The notes under the pieces were generated by a model. That model did no database searches, was not told where the DNA came from, and was given only the letters and a program-made list of their open reading frames with translations. This document shows, piece after piece, positions 6,097 through 10,097 of a stretch of DNA of 10,097 nucleotides. Source of the stretch: JADFNO01 sp965369945. Lineage in GTDB: Bacteria; Planctomycetota; Phycisphaerae; Phycisphaerales; SM1A02. Within the stretch, counting starts at the first letter, position 1. Each line of letters starts with the position of its first letter. The stretch is from positions 1 to 10,097 of the forward strand of contig CBDUST010000154.1 of assembly GCA_965369945.1 (NCBI GenBank), in the 5' to 3' direction. A program made the translations under genes and the position numbers.

Positions 6097-6912
6097 ATGA
6101 CTATTCGAATCTACCAAGTGGATGCGTTTACCGATCAGTTGTATTGCGGTAATCCCGCTGCCGTGTGTTTTCCGCACGAATCCGCCGATCCCGGGTGGAT
6201 GCAAGCGGTCGCGGCCGAGATGAATCTTGCCGAGACGGCGTTCCTTTGGCAACGAGCCGATGGAACATACGACCTGCGCTGGTTCACGCCCAAAGTAGAA
6301 GTCGATTTGTGCGGCCACGCCACGCTCGCCAGCGCACACACGCTCTGGGAATCCGGCGACCTAAGCCGAACTGAACCGGCGCAATTCCATACTCGAAGCG
6401 GCCTCCTGACGGCTCGACCTATTGACCAGGACTGGATCGAGTTGGATTTTCCCAGCCTAGCGCCACAACCTGTCACCGCGCCTCAGGGTTTGACTGAAGC
6501 ACTTGCAGCTCAACCGCAGTACGTCGGAATAGCTGCCCAAAATCACATTGTCGAACTCGATTCAGCCCAAGCGGTGCGCGCCCTGGAACCTGATTTCGAT
6601 CTGCTCCGAAAGAACAATCTCTGCGTCATTGCAACCGCCGTAAGCGATGATTCGGAATTCGACTTTATCTCACGATACTTTGCGGTCCCGTTTGGTATTG
6701 ATGAAGATCCCGCGACCGGCTCCAGCCATTGCACGTTGGGGCCCTACTGGCAGTCACGCCTCGGCAAGAACGAATTCGTCGCTTATCAGGCGTCGGCCCG
6801 CGGCGGAGGCGTCAAGGTCCGCGTGGCTGATGATCGGACCTTCATTGCTGGACAGGCGGTCACGGTCTTGCGGGGCGAGCTTACCGAGCCCGCCCTGGCA
6901 GCGCTGCCGTGA
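6097..6912 (+). CDS. PhzF family isomerase/epimerase-like protein
   Basis: This 271-residue cytosolic protein has the two-domain diaminopimelate-epimerase-like fold of the PhzF/YddE family. Landmarks are YQVDAFT at the N-terminus with GNPAAV (18-23), the catalytic Glu in NLAETAF (E46), the CGHATLASA motif (72-80), and DPATGSSHCTLGPYW (204-218) near the second domain's active site. In phenazine producers PhzF isomerises trans-2,3-dihydro-3-hydroxyanthranilate. No other phenazine gene is present, so an unrelated small-molecule isomerisation is more likely. Translation follows ytoQ with an eight-base gap and an AGAGG just before the ATG, indicating one transcript. Length is slightly below the usual 280-300 but both halves are complete. 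Confidence 0.92.
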   Translation: MTIRIYQVDAFTDQLYCGNPAAVCFPHESADPGWMQAVAAEMNLAETAFLWQRADGTYDLRWFTPKVEVDLCGHATLASAHTLWESGDLSRTEPAQFHTRSGLLTARPIDQDWIELDFPSLAPQPVTAPQGLTEALAAQPQYVGIAAQNHIVELDSAQAVRALEPDFDLLRKNNLCVIATAVSDDSEFDFISRYFAVPFGIDEDPATGSSHCTLGPYWQSRLGKNEFVAYQASARGGGVKVRVADDRTFIAGQAVTVLRGELTEPALAALP

Positions 6913-7077
6913 CACTGATGGCAATCAAGGGTCGATAACCGGCCGATCGGGGTGCGCCGTCCTATACCACTTCAGAACTGAGCAAATGCAGCGTTTGTAG
7001 CGGCTGCGTTGCTGCGGGAAACTTGCCGGTAGTTGCCGAACGACCACCTGAATGTGACCCTTGTAGATGTAACTGAG

Positions 7078-7095
7078 GACGGCCGGGAAGCCGTC
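7078..7095 (+). promoter_or_regulatory. Leader hairpin of the flagellin mRNA, possible CsrA target
   Basis: GACGGC (7078-7083) and GCCGTC (7090-7095) form a six-base-pair stem with the loop CGGGAA, which exposes a GGA (7086-7088). A second GGA (7106-7108) overlaps the flagellin ribosome binding site 20 bases further on. GGA in a hairpin loop plus GGA at the Shine-Dalgarno site is the known arrangement of CsrA-repressed leaders such as Bacillus hag. That CsrA acts here is an inference. Confidence 0.35.
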
Positions 7096-7101
7096 ACATG
7101 C

Positions 7102-7107
7102 GAGGGG
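7102..7107 (+). promoter_or_regulatory. Ribosome binding site of the flagellin gene
   Basis: GAGGGG lies five bases before ATG 7113. This supports starting at MSGIGLAAV rather than at the in-frame ATG 7098, whose codons overlap this site. Confidence 0.65.
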
Positions 7108-7112
7108 AAAGT

Positions 7113-7958
7113 ATGTCTGGAATCGGTCTAGCGGCGGTATCGATGACCGCACAGCGGGTCCACGCCGCCAACGCCAAGTCGCTGGCGGGTAGCCTGGAGA
7201 AGCTCGCCACAGGTTACCGCATCAACCACGGTAAGGACGATCCAGCCGGGCTGATTACGTCCGAGAATCTGCGCGCCGTTCTCGCTGCACTAGACGCGGA
7301 GACGCGCAGTCTGCAGCGCGTTGATTCCGTTGCCAATGTTGCCGAGGGTGCGCTCTCTGAAATCTCGGGACTGCTGGTTCAAGCGAGTGGCTTGGCCGTC
7401 GCCAGCGCCAACACCGCCGGAGTTTCCGACGCCGAACGCGCCGCCAACCAAATGGAACTCGACTCGATCGTCTTTTCCATCAACCGGATCGCCAACTCGA
7501 CGAACTTCAACGGGCAGCCGCTGTTGGATGGCACCGCCACTCTCAGCGCCGGCAGTGGGTCCATCACCATCAACAGCGCCGCCGCGAGTGCTTTGGGTGA
7601 GACCAACATTGACGGAACGACGCACACGCTCATCGACGTCGCCTTCGGCGGCAGCCTCAATATCGCCAACGGTGATCTAGAAGGCGCGCTTCAGACGATT
7701 CGCGCAGCGGTGAATCAGGTCGCCACCCAGCGCGGAGAAATCGGCGCGTTTCAGAAGTACACCGTTCAGTCGCAAATCAACACCAACCAGATCGCGTTCG
7801 AGAATGTCGCGGCGGCGAATTCAATGATCCGTGACACTGATTTCGCCAAAGAGACCGCGGCTCTGAATCGGGCACAGTTATTGACTCAATCCTCAATCGG
7901 CGTGATGTCGATGATCGATTCCCTCCGCCAGCAAGTCCTGAACACCCTTATGGGCTAG
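7113..7958 (+). CDS. fliC: Flagellin (short, divergent)
   Basis: This 281-residue structural subunit of the flagellar filament would be exported by the flagellar type III system, so no signal peptide is expected. The N-terminal D0/D1 region (about 1-140) contains SLEKLATGYRIN, GKDDPAGL, the AEGALSEIS stretch and the hallmark NSTNFNGQPLLDG. The C-terminal D1/D0 region (about 190-281) ends in D-T-D-F-A-K-E followed by QQVLNTLMG. The middle is only about 50 residues, so the filament surface domain is minimal. The segment matching the conserved TLR5-contact helix (LQRxRELAVQ) reads LVQASGLAVAS, without the arginines. It is monocistronic: 200 bases separate it from the PhzF-family gene and 151 from lemA. 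The leader hairpin upstream may regulate translation. Confidence 0.93.
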   Translation: MSGIGLAAVSMTAQRVHAANAKSLAGSLEKLATGYRINHGKDDPAGLITSENLRAVLAALDAETRSLQRVDSVANVAEGALSEISGLLVQASGLAVASANTAGVSDAERAANQMELDSIVFSINRIANSTNFNGQPLLDGTATLSAGSGSITINSAAASALGETNIDGTTHTLIDVAFGGSLNIANGDLEGALQTIRAAVNQVATQRGEIGAFQKYTVQSQINTNQIAFENVAAANSMIRDTDFAKETAALNRAQLLTQSSIGVMSMIDSLRQQVLNTLMG

Positions 7959-8026
7959 CGCCAAAGGCGAATCCACCTCATCGTTGACGTGTCGCTCACG
8001 CGGCTATTTCGGACATGCAGGTCCGA
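7959..8026 (+). terminator. Hairpins after the flagellin gene
   Basis: Two small inverted repeats follow the stop codon: CGCC/GGCG (7959-7962 with 7966-7969), and a better six-base-pair stem TCGGAC/GTCCGA (8009-8014 with 8021-8026, loop ATGCAG). Neither is followed by a T-run. One of them may mark the transcript end, but an intrinsic terminator is not clear. Confidence 0.25.
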
Positions 8027-8109
8027 TCGGCTTGCCAAATGGTAATTCTGCGCAGATGCTACCGAATCAATAGACGTGGCCAACAGGCCTAGAAGAGGAG
8101 GCAACGCGC

Positions 8110-8664
8110 ATGATTCCTTCATTAGTCATACTTGGCTTAGTTGTCGTTGTGGCGCTCTACGTCGTCGTGATCTACAACGGTCTAATTCGTAAGCGAGTCG
8201 CCGCGAACGGCGCTTGGGCTGACATCGACGTGCAATTGAAGCGGCGTTACAACCTCATCCCCAACCTTGTGGAGACGGTCAAGGGATACGCATCCCACGA
8301 GCGTGAGACACTCGAGTCCGTTATCAAAGCTCGGCAAACAGCGATCGATGTATCCGGCATCGCCAACCAAGCGCAAGCTGAGAACATGCTTTCTGGTGCG
8401 CTTCGTCAATTGTTTGCGCTGTCGGAGCGGTATCCCGACCTCAAGGCGAATCAAAACTTCGCCCAGCTTCAGGAAGAACTTTCGAGCACCGAGAACAAGA
8501 TCGGCTTCTCCCGCCAGCACTACAACCGATCAGCGGGGCAGTACAACGAAGCGATCGCCGTGTTCCCCGCAAATATGATCGCAGGCATGTTCAACTTCGA
8601 CCGCAAGGACTTCTTCGAGCTCGAAGATACCGCCCAGCGCGAAGCGCCCAAGGTCGAATTCTAA
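8110..8664 (+). CDS. lemA: LemA family membrane protein
   Basis: This 184-residue protein has one N-terminal membrane helix (about residues 4-22) and a long helical cytoplasmic domain. The family signature is clear: YNGLIRKR, then WADIDVQLKRRYNLIPNLVETVKGYASHE, later ENKIGFSRQHYN and the C-terminal FPANMIAGMFNF. Length is standard. LemA proteins are widespread, and their biochemical role is unresolved. They are often encoded beside membrane metalloproteases or TPM-domain proteins, as here with htpX. The start has an excellent GAGGAGG (8095-8101) eight bases upstream. The next gene begins 42 bases after the stop, so the pair should be one operon. Confidence 0.95.
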   Translation: MIPSLVILGLVVVVALYVVVIYNGLIRKRVAANGAWADIDVQLKRRYNLIPNLVETVKGYASHERETLESVIKARQTAIDVSGIANQAQAENMLSGALRQLFALSERYPDLKANQNFAQLQEELSSTENKIGFSRQHYNRSAGQYNEAIAVFPANMIAGMFNFDRKDFFELEDTAQREAPKVEF

Positions 8665-8672
8665 AAGTTTGG

Positions 8673-8693
8673 CCGCCGGGCCTGACCCGGCGG
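8673..8693 (+). promoter_or_regulatory. Strong hairpin between lemA and htpX
   Basis: CCGCCGGG (8673-8680) pairs perfectly with CCCGGCGG (8686-8693), loop CCTGA. No T-tract follows. The 3' arm runs into the G-rich tract (8692-8697) that would serve as the htpX ribosome binding site. It may therefore reduce htpX translation relative to lemA, or protect the upstream message. Confidence 0.5.
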
Positions 8694-8706
8694 GGGGCAA
8701 TCGCGA

Positions 8707-9753
8707 TTGACCAACCGATCGGACCAAACCTCCTCAACGATTCACGCCGATCAACCGGCCGTTCGCGCGCTCCCCGCCAACGTCACCTTCAACGATCTCA
8801 TCCGCGCCAATAAACGCAAGAGTACGCTCCTCATGATTGGCATGGGACTGCTCGTCGTACTTCTGGGCGCAGCGATCAGTGCAATGCTGGCTGTTTGGGG
8901 CGGCGGTGATGTCGTCAGCCTCGTGCCCTCGGTGATCCTCGGCACCGTCGTTGCGGTCGTTGTCGCCATCATCGCCTCAACCTGGAGCTTCTATGGCGGC
9001 TCGAAAGCGATTTTGCGCATCGCCGGGGCGGTGCCCATTGAGCACAAAGACGATCCGCAATTGTTCAACGTCGTTGAGGAGTTGAGTATCGCCGCCGGCA
9101 CACCAATGCCCGAAGTGTATCTGATCAACGATCCAGCAATGAACGCATTCGCCACCGGTCGTGATCCAGCCCACAGCGCTGTCGCGATCACCACCGGCCT
9201 GCGTGAGAAACTTTCGCGCGATGAATTGGCGGGCGTAATGGCGCACGAGATCAGCCACATACGCCATTACGACATTCGCTTTGCCATGCTCATGGCAACG
9301 ATGGTGGGTTTGATCGTCTTTGCCTCCGATGCGTTTTGGCGCATCATGTGGTATGGGAGCTGGCACGGCACGGGGCGGCGCAGCGCCCGAGGCGGCTCCA
9401 AGGGCAGTGGTGCCATTGTCTTGATCATCATGGTCATCGCGATCGTGCTGGCCATTCTCGCTCCAACCCTGGCGATGATTATCCGCATGGCCGTGAGCCG
9501 CCAACGTGAATACCTCGCCGACGCCGGGGCGGTGGAGTTGACGCGATACCCCCAAGGGATGATCGGTGCACTAGAAAAACTCGGCGCATGCAAGCATCCG
9601 CTCAAAGGCGCAAACCGCGCCACCGCTCACCTATTCATCGTCAACCCCTTGAAGAACGCGCTGAAGGGCAAAGGGCACGAACTGTCAAGCGCGTTTCGAA
9701 CACACCCCCCACTGCACGATCGCCTCGCTCGACTGCGGGCGCTGATTGAGTAA
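8707..9753 (+). CDS. htpX: HtpX-like M48 family membrane zinc metalloprotease
   Basis: This 348-residue integral membrane protease degrades damaged membrane proteins in the characterised family. The catalytic motif H180-E181-I-S-H184 is intact. The third zinc ligand E268 lies in SRQREYLADAGA, and the conserved FRTHPP (330-335) is near the end. Membrane helices are visible at about 43-63, 71-92, 192-209 and 236-262, with the protease domain between and after them. A glycine/serine/arginine-rich loop (220-235) precedes the fourth helix. The start is TTG: the next upstream in-frame codons reach a stop at 8683 without an ATG, and the first internal ATG would remove the conserved NDLIRANKR segment. 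It follows lemA by 42 bases, with a strong hairpin in the gap. Confidence 0.94.
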   Translation: MTNRSDQTSSTIHADQPAVRALPANVTFNDLIRANKRKSTLLMIGMGLLVVLLGAAISAMLAVWGGGDVVSLVPSVILGTVVAVVVAIIASTWSFYGGSKAILRIAGAVPIEHKDDPQLFNVVEELSIAAGTPMPEVYLINDPAMNAFATGRDPAHSAVAITTGLREKLSRDELAGVMAHEISHIRHYDIRFAMLMATMVGLIVFASDAFWRIMWYGSWHGTGRRSARGGSKGSGAIVLIIMVIAIVLAILAPTLAMIIRMAVSRQREYLADAGAVELTRYPQGMIGALEKLGACKHPLKGANRATAHLFIVNPLKNALKGKGHELSSAFRTHPPLHDRLARLRALIE

Positions 9754-9792
9754 GCGACGGATCCATTTCGGCGTTTTGTCTGGGCTGCGCCG

Positions 9793-10097
9793 CTATTCCC
9801 AGTCACTACGGTCAATGGGTTTCGGCTTGGGGAGAAGCACCCGCTGCTTTGGTGGCAGCAGCGCCCAGAGCTTCTCCACGAGCCGTTCCTCGAGATCGTA
9901 GCGCCAATGCATCACCCGGTAGTACTTTGCCCTGGCCGCCTTACGCGTGGAGGCCGAATCACGATTGAGACGAGCGTCCGTCCATTTGTTGTCCGCTTCG
10001 ATGATTCGGCCATTGAGGGACCTCGCTTCGGGTTCATACCACGCACGGAGCGCAGCCGCGTCGAGGTCAAGGCGCCGGGCATCATCCCGCGCAAGTC
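9793..10097 (-). CDS. Unrecognised protein, C-terminal part (runs off the right edge)
   Basis: An open frame on the minus strand extends from the window edge for 100 codons to a TAG (CTA at 9793-9795). Its start lies outside the window. The residues are rich in Arg, Ala, Leu, Asp and Trp and mostly helical in character, with landmarks ALRAWYEPEARS, KYYRVMHWRYDLEERLVEKLW and the C-terminal LPKPKPIDRSDWE. I see no metal motif, signal or membrane segment, and I do not recognise the family. Codon usage in this frame is like the neighbouring genes (G/C third positions), and it ends 39 bases from the convergent htpX stop, which supports a real gene. A competing minus-strand frame beginning at 10094 is shorter and Arg/Pro-rich and looks like a shadow. 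Confidence 0.6.
   Translation of the reverse strand, partial: LARDDARRLDLDAAALRAWYEPEARSLNGRIIEADNKWTDARLNRDSASTRKAARAKYYRVMHWRYDLEERLVEKLWALLPPKQRVLLPKPKPIDRSDWE

Noticed and set aside
6912..6949. Sigma-28-type promoter before flagellin (GTCGATAA at 6931-6938, GCCGAT at 6942-6947)
   Set aside because: The -10-like strings are close to GCCGATAA, but no convincing TAAAGTTT-like -35 sits at the right spacing, and the site is about 175 bases from the start codon.
8977..9623. Long minus-strand frames opposite htpX (8977-9555 and 9267-9623)
   Set aside because: They are Arg/His-rich shadows of a clear M48 protease with its complete zinc site.
1..10097. tRNA, rRNA, CRISPR array, insertion sequence or prophage
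   Set aside because: No cloverleaf-like gene, regularly spaced direct repeats, transposase or integrase motif was found on either strand by reading.

Overview
The window looks like a chromosomal segment from a free-living, flagellated bacterium, most likely of the Planctomycetota or a neighbouring lineage. The lineage call is moderate and rests on three things. There is a palindromic intergenic repeat at 8-83 of a type I associate with those genomes. Several small orphan proteins have no family I can name. The flagellin is very divergent. Base composition is moderately GC-rich. I see no transposase, integrase, tRNA, rRNA or CRISPR array.

Layout. Positions 1-190 hold a pair of inverted, hairpin-forming repeat units and no gene. 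A cupin gene (191-553, minus) and a DinB-fold gene (649-1167, plus) are divergently transcribed. Two unrecognised minus-strand genes follow: a zinc-ribbon protein with a very acidic tail (1216-1593) and an 81-residue protein (1727-1972). A gene-poor stretch of about 540 bases (1973-2508) leads into the core of the window. This core is a two-gene unit: an H-NOX (HNOB) haem-nitric-oxide sensor (2509-3063) overlapped by an 833-residue PAS-PAS-GGDEF-EAL protein (3051-5552). A YtoQ-family gene and a PhzF-family gene follow as a tight pair (5639-6912). Next come a flagellin with a structured leader (7113-7958) and a lemA-htpX pair (8110-9753). The C-terminal 100 codons of an unrecognised minus-strand gene run off the right edge (9793-10097).

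How the genes may work together. H-NOX proteins next to cyclic-di-GMP enzymes are known to pass NO signals to c-di-GMP turnover. Here the partner enzyme also has a first PAS domain carrying the haem-ligand His and distal Arg pattern of FixL and DosP oxygen sensors. The pair could therefore combine NO sensing in trans with O2 sensing in cis on one enzyme that keeps both GGDEF and EAL catalytic residues. The flagellin gene 1.5 kb downstream would be a plausible physiological output, although no direct link is visible. LemA and HtpX form a membrane quality-control style pair that is probably independent of the sensor module.
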